Position numbers and translations under genes: made by a program. Positions 9,638 through 18,322 of a stretch of 64,000 nt of DNA are shown piece by piece. This DNA is from Loigolactobacillus coryniformis subsp. coryniformis KCTC 3167 = DSM 20001 (GTDB taxonomy: Bacteria > Bacillota > Bacilli > Lactobacillales > Lactobacillaceae): NCBI RefSeq assembly GCF_002706425.1, contig NZ_CP017713.1, positions 2,887,509-2,951,508 on the forward strand, read 5' to 3'. Each line of letters opens with the position of its first letter. The stretch's first letter is position 1. The notes below the pieces were generated by a model. The model saw only the letters and a program-made list of their open reading frames with translations, had not been told where the DNA came from and searched no databases.

Positions 9638-10021
9638 TCACATTAAGTCGTGCTTAATTTTAGATGTGGAAATACCATCTGTCCGCGGTAGATAGACTAC
9701 CTCACAATAATCCTTTAAAAAATCGAATTGTCCTTTCCAATCATCACCCATTACGAAGGTATCAATATTATATTTTTTAACATCGTCGATTTTCTGATCC
9801 CACGACGTTTCAGGAATCACTTTGTCAACATAGCGAATAGCCTCCAAAATATACTTACGATGCTCAAAGCTATGATAAGCCTCTTTATGTTTCAATGAAT
9901 TAAATTCATCCGTCGATGTTGCTACAATTAAATAATCACCCAATAAACTAGCACGTTCTAATAAACGTACATGCCCCCAATGTAATAAATCAAAAGTACC
10001 ATATGTAATAACACGTTTCAT
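9638..10021 (-). CDS. tagD: Glycerol-3-phosphate cytidylyltransferase
   Basis: TagD makes CDP-glycerol from CTP and glycerol-3-phosphate. The 127-residue protein has the nucleotidyltransferase motif [10 protein letters not shown] (residues 8-17, HxGH type), '[23 protein letters not shown]' cut here at its usual helix, and the C-terminal [10 protein letters not shown]. Length is normal. It lies in the exopolysaccharide cluster beside a CDP-glycerol glycerophosphotransferase homologue, so its product most likely serves to decorate the polysaccharide with glycerol phosphate rather than wall teichoic acid, though both are possible. Confidence 0.94.
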   Translation of the reverse strand: MKRVITYGTFDLLHWGHVRLLERASLLGDYLIVATSTDEFNSLKHKEAYHSFEHRKYILEAIRYVDKVIPETSWDQKIDDVKKYNIDTFVMGDDWKGQFDFLKDYCEVVYLPRTDGISTSKIKHDLM

Positions 10022-10032
10022 AATTTACCTCC

Positions 10033-11469
10033 TCATAATTTTAAAATTTTGCGTAATTTATCCAACTTATTTCTGTTCACTATAATAACCAATATCGCAT
10101 ATACTAAACTAACAACTACTGACTTAATTACAAGATCATAAAATGCACTTATTTCGCCGAAATCTAGCATTAGACCAACGAATAAGGTTACTAGAAATAT
10201 TAATATATAGCGAATATGCGCTTTGAATATCGTCCAGATTGGGAGATATTTTTTCACAATAAATACTCTAATCAAACAAACGAGTATCTCTGTGGTTGTA
10301 ATAACAATCGTTCCCCCAAATGACTTCATCTTAGGTACCAATAAAAGGTTCAAACTTATACTATAAATTGCACCAATAATATATGGAATTGCATAACGCA
10401 CGTATAGCCCACGAGATAATGTATACTGTGTAGCAAAAACGCCACCATAACTAATAAATATAATAATCAAACTAACCCAAAACATATTTTTGGACATAGG
10501 TGTAAACTCATTACCAAAAAACCAACCTACAAAGACTTTCGCATTTACCATTAACAACATTGCTAAATATAAAGAAATAATTAATGTTCCAGTTAGTGAA
10601 ATATCAAAAACCTTTAAAATTCGTTTTTCAGTAGCATCTTTTTTTTGCATTGCCGCCATCTTAGGCATTAAAACAACACTTACGGAAGTAATAATTGCTA
10701 AAACTACTCTAGCAATATTTTGTGATTGACTATAAAAGGCTAACTGAGTCGCACCAGATATTATGCCAACAATTGTACTGTCAAAGCTAGTATATGCTTG
10801 TACGGCTACTTGTGGAATAAGTAAAATAAGCGCCTGATGAAGTAACATTTTGCTTGTCGTGCCATCATTTACCTTATCAACATCTTTTTGACCTTCTTGC
10901 CGAAGTGATCTAATAATAGAAAACCAAAAAACTAGATTAGATAATAAAATACTTAAACTATTAATTAAAACATAGATACCTAAATCATCCGTGGTATGAA
11001 CACATAAAAAAATCAAAACTAACGCAAACATTTTGATTAGGGTATTTCTTAAAACCACTTTTTTTATTTCTCCAATACCAATAAAATACCAAGAAATATC
11101 TAATACATATCCAACCAAAAAAGGAATTTCTAGCAAAAAATACTGCTTATATGGCAATAATAAAATGGTTACACATATAAAAACAATAATGACAATTAAG
11201 CCTGTTATAAATTGAATAAACCACAATTGTTTAAATCTTTTTAACCTTAATTCTCTATTAGTTTGCGCTATCACTTTAGGCCCTAATTGATTCATTCCAA
11301 CTGCTATTAAAACACTCAGAAAAGTAATGATAGAGTATACATATCCATAAATGCCTAATGCATGTGCCCCTAATACTCTCGATACGTACGGAACAGTGAT
11401 TATGGGTATTATGATAATAAATAGTTGGTAAAGTCCATTATAAATAATATCAGAGAATGTCTTTTTCAT
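10033..11469 (-). CDS. wzx: Polysaccharide repeat-unit flippase (Wzx-type)
   Basis: A 478-residue integral membrane protein with about 12-14 hydrophobic segments, of the MATE-like flippase superfamily. The N terminus (YNGLYQLFIIIIPIITVPYV, then VLGAHALGIYGY) is typical of Wzx/RfbX-type exporters. It would flip the lipid-linked repeat unit across the membrane for Wzy polymerisation. It is AT-rich like the neighbouring glycosyltransferase genes, a common sign of horizontal exchange in the variable centre of such loci. It is 11 bases from tagD and 7 bases from the glycerophosphotransferase gene. Confidence 0.9.
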   Translation of the reverse strand: MKKTFSDIIYNGLYQLFIIIIPIITVPYVSRVLGAHALGIYGYVYSIITFLSVLIAVGMNQLGPKVIAQTNRELRLKRFKQLWFIQFITGLIVIIVFICVTILLLPYKQYFLLEIPFLVGYVLDISWYFIGIGEIKKVVLRNTLIKMFALVLIFLCVHTTDDLGIYVLINSLSILLSNLVFWFSIIRSLRQEGQKDVDKVNDGTTSKMLLHQALILLIPQVAVQAYTSFDSTIVGIISGATQLAFYSQSQNIARVVLAIITSVSVVLMPKMAAMQKKDATEKRILKVFDISLTGTLIISLYLAMLLMVNAKVFVGWFFGNEFTPMSKNMFWVSLIIIFISYGGVFATQYTLSRGLYVRYAIPYIIGAIYSISLNLLLVPKMKSFGGTIVITTTEILVCLIRVFIVKKYLPIWTIFKAHIRYILIFLVTLFVGLMLDFGEISAFYDLVIKSVVVSLVYAILVIIVNRNKLDKLRKILKL

Positions 11470-11476
11470 TTCTAAA

Positions 11477-12604
11477 TTACATACCTACTTTTGCCTTAAT
11501 TATTTGGCCTATTTTTTCTATTGGGTACTCATTAAACAATAAATTTAGCTGCACTCTCTGCTGCTCATCTTTAGAGAAATCATGAGTCATTAACACATTT
11601 ATCAGCTCTTCTGTATTCCTTACAACTGGTCCAGCAGCATCTTGACTAAAATCATTCCTATATAAGCCACGATCATCATTAATAAATTTATCCAAATCAT
11701 ACACAAAATGAATAATAGGACGATTCAAAATTAAATAGTCAATATACACACTCGAAAAATCGGTAATCAATATATCCGTATTATTTAATAATAATTGAGT
11801 ATCAAAATTCTTTGGTAATTCAACTATATTACTTGATGTTTCTTTACTATTATTATTTCTCGCAAAGTGTTGCTTTTCTATTATAAGTATATTCTTTTCT
11901 TCTAATTTTTTCATTTCTTTTCCTGAAAGTTTATGGAAAGAAAAAACCTCATTGGTATTATCACGAAATGTCGGGATATAAGAAACTACTGTGGCCTGCT
12001 GGGGTATTCCTAAGCTTTTCTTAAATGCTGAACTAGCTGACTCATTAATTAATGGAATGTAGCGCGGTTGTCCAACATGAATAATATTAGTCTTAGTAAT
12101 TCCCCAATAACGAAATGCAGATAATAAACGTTCATCCATTAATCTAGATGTGGAAAGAAAATAATCACAATGATGATATGGTCTCTTTTGTGTGAAATTA
12201 TTTGCATCCGCAGCAATCTTTTTCACTGGAAATCCATGCCATAATTGAATAACCTTAGCTCCCTTCAGTAAATTAATAGAGCCTAAATCAAGATACCCTT
12301 GATTTACAAAAACATAGCTAGCTCTTAATTCTAATAAGTACGCTTTCAAAGAATTTCTACGACAAAATCGAACCCTACCTTTGAACAGCTCCCTTATAGG
12401 GGCGTAACATTCTTTATTGCCAATCCAAACAAATTCATATTCAGAGTATAGTTTCTTATCAATAAAGTCCTTAAGCAAATACATTGAATTATCAGTAACC
12501 TGAGTACCAAACCAAGCACCAAAAATCACTAAATTTTTTTTACGAATAAAATATTTGCTTAAAAAATAAAAAATATTTAGTATAAAATGAATAATTTTCC
12601 TCAT
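11477..12604 (-). CDS. CDP-glycerol glycerophosphotransferase family protein
   Basis: A 375-residue protein of the TagB/TagF/SpsB family. After a short hydrophobic N terminus, 'LVIFGAWFGTQVTDNSMYL', 'VIQLWHGFPVKKIA' (the conserved histidine region) and 'LLLNNTDILITDFSSVYIDYLIL' (the second catalytic region) are all present. It should transfer glycerol phosphate from CDP-glycerol. With tagD nearby, the simplest reading is glycerol-phosphate substitution of the exopolysaccharide repeat unit. A teichoic-acid role is less likely in this setting. The acceptor sugar cannot be told from sequence. Confidence 0.88.
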   Translation of the reverse strand: MRKIIHFILNIFYFLSKYFIRKKNLVIFGAWFGTQVTDNSMYLLKDFIDKKLYSEYEFVWIGNKECYAPIRELFKGRVRFCRRNSLKAYLLELRASYVFVNQGYLDLGSINLLKGAKVIQLWHGFPVKKIAADANNFTQKRPYHHCDYFLSTSRLMDERLLSAFRYWGITKTNIIHVGQPRYIPLINESASSAFKKSLGIPQQATVVSYIPTFRDNTNEVFSFHKLSGKEMKKLEEKNILIIEKQHFARNNNSKETSSNIVELPKNFDTQLLLNNTDILITDFSSVYIDYLILNRPIIHFVYDLDKFINDDRGLYRNDFSQDAAGPVVRNTEELINVLMTHDFSKDEQQRVQLNLLFNEYPIEKIGQIIKAKVGM

Positions 12605-12622
12605 AATTATCTCCTAATTTAT

Positions 12623-13810
12623 TTAATCACTTAGACCACGATCACCTGTTTCATCTTTACTGCGTTCATAAAGAGAATACACTAGCAAATATATAACAAA
12701 CCCCGTTGCGGTAAATAAAAATGGATCAGTATATGCAAGAATTAAATAACCTATGTATGCAAGACAAATCCATCTTGTTTTTCTATCTTTAAATATAGGA
12801 ATAATTGGTCTAAGAATAAATACCAAGAAAATACTTAATCCAATCAGGCCATTTTGACGCAAAAACTCAAAATAAGATAACTCAGAAGTCGAAATGAGTC
12901 CCAATCGTGCCGGAGAAAAGTACTGACTACCAATACCATTCCCTAAAAAATAAGACATCGGATTCTGATTCATGCTTTGAATAATAGAATGATAATTAGA
13001 ATCACGAATAGCATCCCCTGATAGTTTTGCATCATTCATTAATTCAACTCGAGCTAAAAAGACACCTGAATAGCGATAAGATATATATATAATAGAAATT
13101 ATGAATATAGTTTTTAATACTCTATTTTTCACAAAAAAGATGAAGTAAATAGCCACAATTGCCAGCGCCTCATAAATATTTGCCCGAGTACCCGACAGTA
13201 ACAGTGCCATAAACGCTACAATTCCCCAAATAATTTTATTATTAAATAGACTATATAATAACAAAATAAGTATTAGTGGGGAACCATTTAAGAATATCAC
13301 ATAGGTAAATATAGCATTAGACGACACACTTATTTGCGCTTCTTGTGCCGTATTTAAATAAACAAGTAACGGATTACTACTAATTGACATAATTCCAATT
13401 TTATCTAATAATGCGCTCAAACAAATAATCAATGCTATAATAAGTAATGCACCCAAAATATACTTCAAGTAATCAATCTGATACTTCAATATTACTGGTA
13501 ATAACCATATATACGAAAAGATGTATACCCCTGCTAGGACATCTCCCATGGGTACACGAGTAATAGAAATCATAAAAAGAAGCAGTGGAAAAATAACCGT
13601 AAAAAACATATAATACAAGTGCTTTCGGTCAATGAGAAAGAAAACTATAGTCTTAATATTCAGCACAAGTAAGAGAGAAAAAATAAAAATTTTAATATTC
13701 AAATTGTCTGCTGGCATTAAAATAGCAAAAAAAGTGAATAATGCTAATAACATGCCGTTTAAACGACCATAAATGGTATCAAAAGTAAATCTAGACTGAA
13801 TTGTCGACAT
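12623..13810 (-). CDS. wzy: Polysaccharide polymerase (Wzy-type)
   Basis: A 395-residue protein with 10-12 predicted membrane segments and a large extracytoplasmic loop late in the protein ('GNGIGSQYFSPARLGLIS' region), the general plan of O-antigen polymerase/ligase proteins. Wzy proteins share little sequence, so the assignment rests on topology, length and position between Wzx/glycerophosphotransferase and glycosyltransferase genes. It would join repeat units at the outer membrane face. It is AT-rich and probably strain-variable. The C-terminal tail is short and charged. Confidence 0.82.
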   Translation of the reverse strand: MSTIQSRFTFDTIYGRLNGMLLALFTFFAILMPADNLNIKIFIFSLLLVLNIKTIVFFLIDRKHLYYMFFTVIFPLLLFMISITRVPMGDVLAGVYIFSYIWLLPVILKYQIDYLKYILGALLIIALIICLSALLDKIGIMSISSNPLLVYLNTAQEAQISVSSNAIFTYVIFLNGSPLILILLLYSLFNNKIIWGIVAFMALLLSGTRANIYEALAIVAIYFIFFVKNRVLKTIFIISIIYISYRYSGVFLARVELMNDAKLSGDAIRDSNYHSIIQSMNQNPMSYFLGNGIGSQYFSPARLGLISTSELSYFEFLRQNGLIGLSIFLVFILRPIIPIFKDRKTRWICLAYIGYLILAYTDPFLFTATGFVIYLLVYSLYERSKDETGDRGLSD

Positions 13811-13825
13811 TTAGTAATCTCCATT

Positions 13826-14740
13826 CTAAAATCGATTTAAAATAAGCAAAAGAGTCATTTCAATTTTACTAATCACAGACTTCATTTGATGGTTTAATTC
13901 GACCATTGCACTAATCTTATTTTTTAAGCTCAATTTATAATCAATTAGATGCTGGATTAACAAACGATTCTCTAAGGACATATCTTCACCATAATAGCTA
14001 TCTAAATCGTGAATAAAATCTAATCTTATTTTATTTTTATCGAACATACCACTTTCAAGAAGCTTTCGCAGAAAACTTCTTTTTCGTCCTCCGACCTCGT
14101 TCTGACTATGTTGCCTATATAATATATGAGAGGTTGAATCAAAATAAATATATCCATTTAATGAAGCACAAACTGCATAAATCAACTGATCGTGCAATGG
14201 ATAAGCACCAAGTTTATTAACTACGAGTTTATCAAGCTGTTTTTTTAATTTATCATTAAAAACAAAAGTACATCCAATACCATTATTTCTCGTTAGGATT
14301 TCTCCAAAAGATAGCACTCGGTGATCAAAGCTATCCATGCCCTGCACTTCTAGATTTTCATTTACTATTCTAGCCACAGAAAAATATAACTTGTACTCCT
14401 TATTAATTTGTTGCTCCAATTTTTCTACACCAGATAACAACTTATCTTCATTCCAAACATCATCTTGATCTGCAAATGCATAATAATCTGCATCAGATAC
14501 TCTCTGTAAACCGTTCAAAAAGCTTTTTTTGGCTCCAATATTTTTAGCGTTAATCTCTAGATGGATACTTCTATTAGAATTCATCCATTTTCTTATGATT
14601 TCAACAGTATTATCTTTTGAAATATCGTCAAAAATATATAATTCAACCTCAACATTTTTTTGCCCAAGAATAGAATGAATTTGTTCATCTAAATATTTTG
14701 AACCATTGTATGTCGACATTATAACTGCAACTTTTTTCAT
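13826..14740 (-). CDS. Family 2 glycosyltransferase
   Basis: A 304-residue GT-A fold glycosyltransferase. The N terminus 'VAVIMSTYNGSKYLDEQIHSIL', the 'DDISKDNT' nucleotide-binding Asp pair and 'YYAFADQDDVWNEDKL' (DxD-like metal site) are clear. This subgroup often includes rhamnosyltransferases of capsule and exopolysaccharide loci. It is cytoplasmic or membrane-associated and adds one sugar to the lipid-linked unit. It is similar in layout to its neighbour at 14743 and the two genes are 2 bases apart, which suggests an old duplication. Donor and linkage are not predictable. Confidence 0.9.
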   Translation of the reverse strand: MKKVAVIMSTYNGSKYLDEQIHSILGQKNVEVELYIFDDISKDNTVEIIRKWMNSNRSIHLEINAKNIGAKKSFLNGLQRVSDADYYAFADQDDVWNEDKLLSGVEKLEQQINKEYKLYFSVARIVNENLEVQGMDSFDHRVLSFGEILTRNNGIGCTFVFNDKLKKQLDKLVVNKLGAYPLHDQLIYAVCASLNGYIYFDSTSHILYRQHSQNEVGGRKRSFLRKLLESGMFDKNKIRLDFIHDLDSYYGEDMSLENRLLIQHLIDYKLSLKNKISAMVELNHQMKSVISKIEMTLLLILNRF

Positions 14741-14742
14741 TT

Positions 14743-15663
14743 TCAGAAAACCCCCATTAAAACCGCCACTTTAAATAACATATTTTTTTGCCTTACTGGG
14801 GTTCTATATTTTCTATCAAAAGCTAAATCAATTCGACTTTTAAAATTAGAATTATACTTTACTAATTTATTTAAACTATCTTTCTGCTCGCCATCGATGT
14901 ATTTAGTATAAGATTTTAGTAATGAGATTCCTTGTCGTTGTCGTTCGTTCTTATTCGAAATCATACTTCTTATCAATCGCTTTATCCGCTTAAAAAATTC
15001 TCTCTTATTGAAACCAACGGAATTATCACCATGCTGCCGGTACTCTAGTAAGGCCTCATCAGTAGTAATTATTTCTGCATTAACAAGTTCAGCAACAAGT
15101 AAGGTCCAATAGTCATGCATTCTAACAAATTCAGGTTGACCTTCAACTAACAATTTAAAAAGATTTCGGTTAAAAACCATAGTACAACCAGAAGGCACTC
15201 GATAGACTATCGTAGACTCCAATGTAAAATCCCAATAATAATGCATATCTCTTTTAAAGATAAAATTCAAGTTTTTATCAACCACATTATAAGTAGACAT
15301 AAAAATAGCAGGTTTATTAGTAAAAGTATGCAAGCCCTCACTTGCTTTTTCAAGTTTATCTAAATGCCAAACATCATCTTGATCTGCAAATGCATAATAA
15401 TCTGCTTTTTCATTTTTTACTAGTTTCATTATTTCCAAATAACTTCTAGCAGGTTTTAAGTTTTTTGAACCTTGCACCCACTTAATCTTTTGAGGGTTAT
15501 CTCGGCTTAATTGATTCAATATTTCCTGTGTTCTATCGTTTGAACCATCGTCTCGTATAAATATATTTACATCAACATTTCTTTGATTCAATATGCTAAC
15601 AATCTGTTCCTTTAAATAACGTTCACCATTAAACGTTGACAGCATAACTAATACTTTAGTCAT
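14743..15663 (-). CDS. Family 2 glycosyltransferase
   Basis: A 306-residue GT2 enzyme beginning 'VLVMLSTFNGERYLKEQIVSIL', with 'IRDDGSNDRTQEI' and 'YYAFADQDDVWHLDKL'. The C-terminal half includes 'RQHGDNSVGFNKREFF', as seen in rhamnosyl- and related transferases. It shares length and motif spacing with the next gene downstream. It contributes one linkage of the repeat unit. Since its subgroup often uses dTDP-rhamnose, loss of rfbD may affect it, but the donor is inferred only from family tendencies. Confidence 0.9.
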   Translation of the reverse strand: MTKVLVMLSTFNGERYLKEQIVSILNQRNVDVNIFIRDDGSNDRTQEILNQLSRDNPQKIKWVQGSKNLKPARSYLEIMKLVKNEKADYYAFADQDDVWHLDKLEKASEGLHTFTNKPAIFMSTYNVVDKNLNFIFKRDMHYYWDFTLESTIVYRVPSGCTMVFNRNLFKLLVEGQPEFVRMHDYWTLLVAELVNAEIITTDEALLEYRQHGDNSVGFNKREFFKRIKRLIRSMISNKNERQRQGISLLKSYTKYIDGEQKDSLNKLVKYNSNFKSRIDLAFDRKYRTPVRQKNMLFKVAVLMGVF

Positions 15664-15671
15664 TATTACCC

Positions 15672-16820
15672 CTATAATTCTGAATAAATTTCTTCCATAA
15701 TTTTATTTACATTACTTATATCAAACTTTTCAACTTGCTTAATGTTATTTGTTCCCATTTTTCTTCGCAATTTATTATCATTAATCAAAGTTTTAATGCC
15801 AATCGCAAACTTATCTACATCTAAAGGTGAAGAAACAAACCCAGTTACACCATTAATCGAATAATCTTTAATGCCTTGAACATTTGAAGTAATTAATGGC
15901 AGTCCAGCTGCCATCGCCTCAAGGCCAGCAAGTCCGAGACCCTCACGTCTTGAAGGAAAGGCCGAAATGTCAGCCATATGTAATAAGTCACTTATATCAG
16001 TTCGATATCCCAACAATTTTACTTTTTTTGAAATATTTAGTTTCTCTGCTAATAATTCTAAATTTTTTTTCTCGTTTCCATGACCACAAATAAGATAAAA
16101 TACATTCTGAGACTTTAACTTTGCTAAAGCCTTTATGATAACTTGATGATTCTTTCGTTGTGATAATTCCCCCACAGAAATAATCACAAATGAATTTTCA
16201 GGTATCCCAAATTCTTTTCTTAATAAACTTATTTTATCTTGAGTTGGTGCCATCATAGTAATATTCTTATAATTTATTCCTACTCCAGGAATATACCTAG
16301 CTTTAGCGTGTGGGAAATGCTGAGCTAATGAAAAATCATCATTATTAATTGTAATGATTTGCTCTGTATAACGCGCCAAAAAATACTCTATGGGATAGAA
16401 TAATAGCCAATCCTTTTTAGGACCACCATGAAAGAATTGAAATCCATGGGCTGTATAAAGCACCTTAACTTTGTATTTGTGCCCAATTAAACGGCCACAC
16501 ACTCCACCAATTGGCGATTGACAATGAATAAAATCATATCTATAACTACTCATAACATCAGATAATTGATGGATTGCAGTAATCAATGTCACTGGAGTAC
16601 CAATTCCTCTAGGAAAATCTATGTGATGTGCAATAACGCCTAGCTTTTTCAACTCATTTTTAAGATGCCGATTTTCTTCAGCACTCATCGTACTACCATG
16701 TTTAAAATTAGTTGCCACATGCACTTGATAGCCAAGATCTTGTAAAATGGCAATATTATCCATGTTAAATTGCTTGATCATTGATGCAACCGACGTGATC
16801 ATCAACATTGTTTTAGCCAC
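15672..16820 (-). CDS. Family 4 glycosyltransferase
   Basis: A 382-residue GT-B fold enzyme. The N-terminal domain holds 'FIHCQSPIGGVCGRLIGHKY' and the C-terminal domain the donor-binding 'SRREGLGLAGLEAMAAGLPLITSN' with the EX7E-type glutamates. It resembles EpsD/CapM-type transferases that add an early sugar, often N-acetylhexosamine or galactose, to the lipid-linked intermediate. The 5' end adjoins the epimerase gene with no spacer. Intact and full length. Confidence 0.92.
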   Translation of the reverse strand: MAKTMLMITSVASMIKQFNMDNIAILQDLGYQVHVATNFKHGSTMSAEENRHLKNELKKLGVIAHHIDFPRGIGTPVTLITAIHQLSDVMSSYRYDFIHCQSPIGGVCGRLIGHKYKVKVLYTAHGFQFFHGGPKKDWLLFYPIEYFLARYTEQIITINNDDFSLAQHFPHAKARYIPGVGINYKNITMMAPTQDKISLLRKEFGIPENSFVIISVGELSQRKNHQVIIKALAKLKSQNVFYLICGHGNEKKNLELLAEKLNISKKVKLLGYRTDISDLLHMADISAFPSRREGLGLAGLEAMAAGLPLITSNVQGIKDYSINGVTGFVSSPLDVDKFAIGIKTLINDNKLRRKMGTNNIKQVEKFDISNVNKIMEEIYSEL

Positions 16821-17711
16821 TCAGATGGACCCCCTAATTGATCTCTCAAAATCTAATACTTGATAATCATTTATTTTTATTTTATCCATTGTTGATAGCT
16901 GTTTCTCATAAACTAATGACCCAAAGGCCTTGCTCGCATAGACGCCCAATTTATTTGACTTCCGCATCAGTAAGTGAATAAAACCACTGAATCCTGGTAA
17001 TAGAATAATATTCTTGTTCTGAAATCTTCTAATTTCTCGGACAAGTTCTGTAGTATTAACGTATTCAAGATTTTGCGGAAAATATATATTTGTTGTTTGT
17101 TGCTTTATAATTAACTGTTTGATAAATTCATTGAGGTTATCAACAAATAGCATAGAGCGTTGATTAGCAACTTTAGGAAATACAGCCGATTTTTTAGCCA
17201 ATTTCACTAAAATAGGAAAATTGCCTTTACTATCAGGACCATAAATCATTGGTGGCCGTATTAATAACACTTGAAAGGCCTGGCTACTTAAGGGTCTTAA
17301 AGCTAATTCAGCTTGTACTTTACTGTCACCATAAAAATTTTCTGGGGCAGTTGGCGTTTCCGCAGTAATCCGCTTAACCTTTTGCCCATAAACAATAATT
17401 GAACTAAGGTAAATAAACTGTGAAAAGCCGCTGCGCTCAGACTTATACTTCTCAGCAACCGCAACAGCCAAATCTTTATTAATCGCGTAATATTCTCGTT
17501 TAACTGCTTCTGAAACATTACTAACATCAGCATGAGCTTTCCCTGCCACGTGCAGCACTGCATCATACCCAGAAAAGTCGTACTCACGCCAAGCATTTCC
17601 ACGTACAGAAATACTATCCACTTGAAGCTCAGATGGATAGTTTGCTTCAACATAGGTCTTGAAGCTACGACCAATATAGCTGGTTTTACCCGTGATTAAC
17701 ACTTTTTTCAT
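16821..17711 (-). CDS. NAD-dependent epimerase/dehydratase
   Basis: A 296-residue extended short-chain dehydrogenase. GKTSYIG (residues 7-13) corresponds to GxxGxxG with its first glycine kept, 'YDAVLHVAGKAH' follows, and YGDSK supplies the catalytic Tyr and Lys. The group (WbpV/WbpP-like, 'nucleoside-diphosphate-sugar epimerase') often acts with a CapD-type dehydratase and priming transferase in making N-acetyl-fucosamine or quinovosamine type sugars. That role is plausible here because both partners are encoded just upstream. It overlaps the priming transferase gene by 26 bases. Confidence 0.82.
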   Translation of the reverse strand: MKKVLITGKTSYIGRSFKTYVEANYPSELQVDSISVRGNAWREYDFSGYDAVLHVAGKAHADVSNVSEAVKREYYAINKDLAVAVAEKYKSERSGFSQFIYLSSIIVYGQKVKRITAETPTAPENFYGDSKVQAELALRPLSSQAFQVLLIRPPMIYGPDSKGNFPILVKLAKKSAVFPKVANQRSMLFVDNLNEFIKQLIIKQQTTNIYFPQNLEYVNTTELVREIRRFQNKNIILLPGFSGFIHLLMRKSNKLGVYASKAFGSLVYEKQLSTMDKIKINDYQVLDFERSIRGSI

Positions 17712-18321
17712 TAATTACGACTCCTTGAGTTTTAGCGCTCTTACCCTCCTTGACACCGTCATGCTTAAGGACAGAAGTGATCGTTTCAAAAAACAGCTTA
17801 ACATCGCCAACAAACGTGATCTTTTGGCAATAATCACCATCATACTTAGCTTTGACTGGAATTGGTAATTCATCACGCCCACTAATCTGCGCCAAACCAG
17901 TTAAACCCGGTTTAACATCGTTGGCGCTATATTCGTCGCGTGCAACAATTAAATCCTTTTGGTTCATCAAGCATGGCCGTGGCCCAATAATGCTCATTTC
18001 GCCTTTTAAAATATTCAATAATTGAGGCAGCTCATCAAGACTTGTTTTACGCAAAAACTTGCCGACGGGCGTAATAAAACTGTCGGCGTGAGCAAGCATA
18101 TGCGTCGGCATATTATGCGGTGTATCGGTACGCATGGTTCTAAACTTATAAATTTTAAAGGCTTGTTTATGCTGTGCCATACGCACCTGCTCAAACAGTA
18201 CCGGGCCCTTAGAATCCAGCTTAATGGCAATGATAATTATTAAATAAATCGGTGACAAAACAATTAGCCCCAACAACGCTAACACAAAATCAATTTTCCG
18301 TTTCATATAGTGTGCGTACAT
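17686..18321 (-). CDS. Undecaprenyl-phosphate sugar-1-phosphate transferase (priming)
   Basis: Starts repeat-unit assembly by moving a sugar phosphate to undecaprenyl phosphate. It has one N-terminal membrane segment (DFVLALLGLIVLSPIYLIII) followed by the catalytic domain of the WcaJ/EpsL/CpsE family: 'KIYKFRTMRTD', 'TSLDELPQLLNILKGEMSIIG' truncated here, and 'PGLTGLAQISGR'. The open frame reaches back to 18402, but the ATG at 18321 has GGAAGGGG in front and gives the usual length of 211 residues. Its start overlaps the stop region of the upstream gene, implying coupled translation. Confidence 0.94.
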   Translation of the reverse strand: MYAHYMKRKIDFVLALLGLIVLSPIYLIIIIAIKLDSKGPVLFEQVRMAQHKQAFKIYKFRTMRTDTPHNMPTHMLAHADSFITPVGKFLRKTSLDELPQLLNILKGEMSIIGPRPCLMNQKDLIVARDEYSANDVKPGLTGLAQISGRDELPIPVKAKYDGDYCQKITFVGDVKLFFETITSVLKHDGVKEGKSAKTQGVVINEKSVNHG

Positions 18322-18322
18322 C

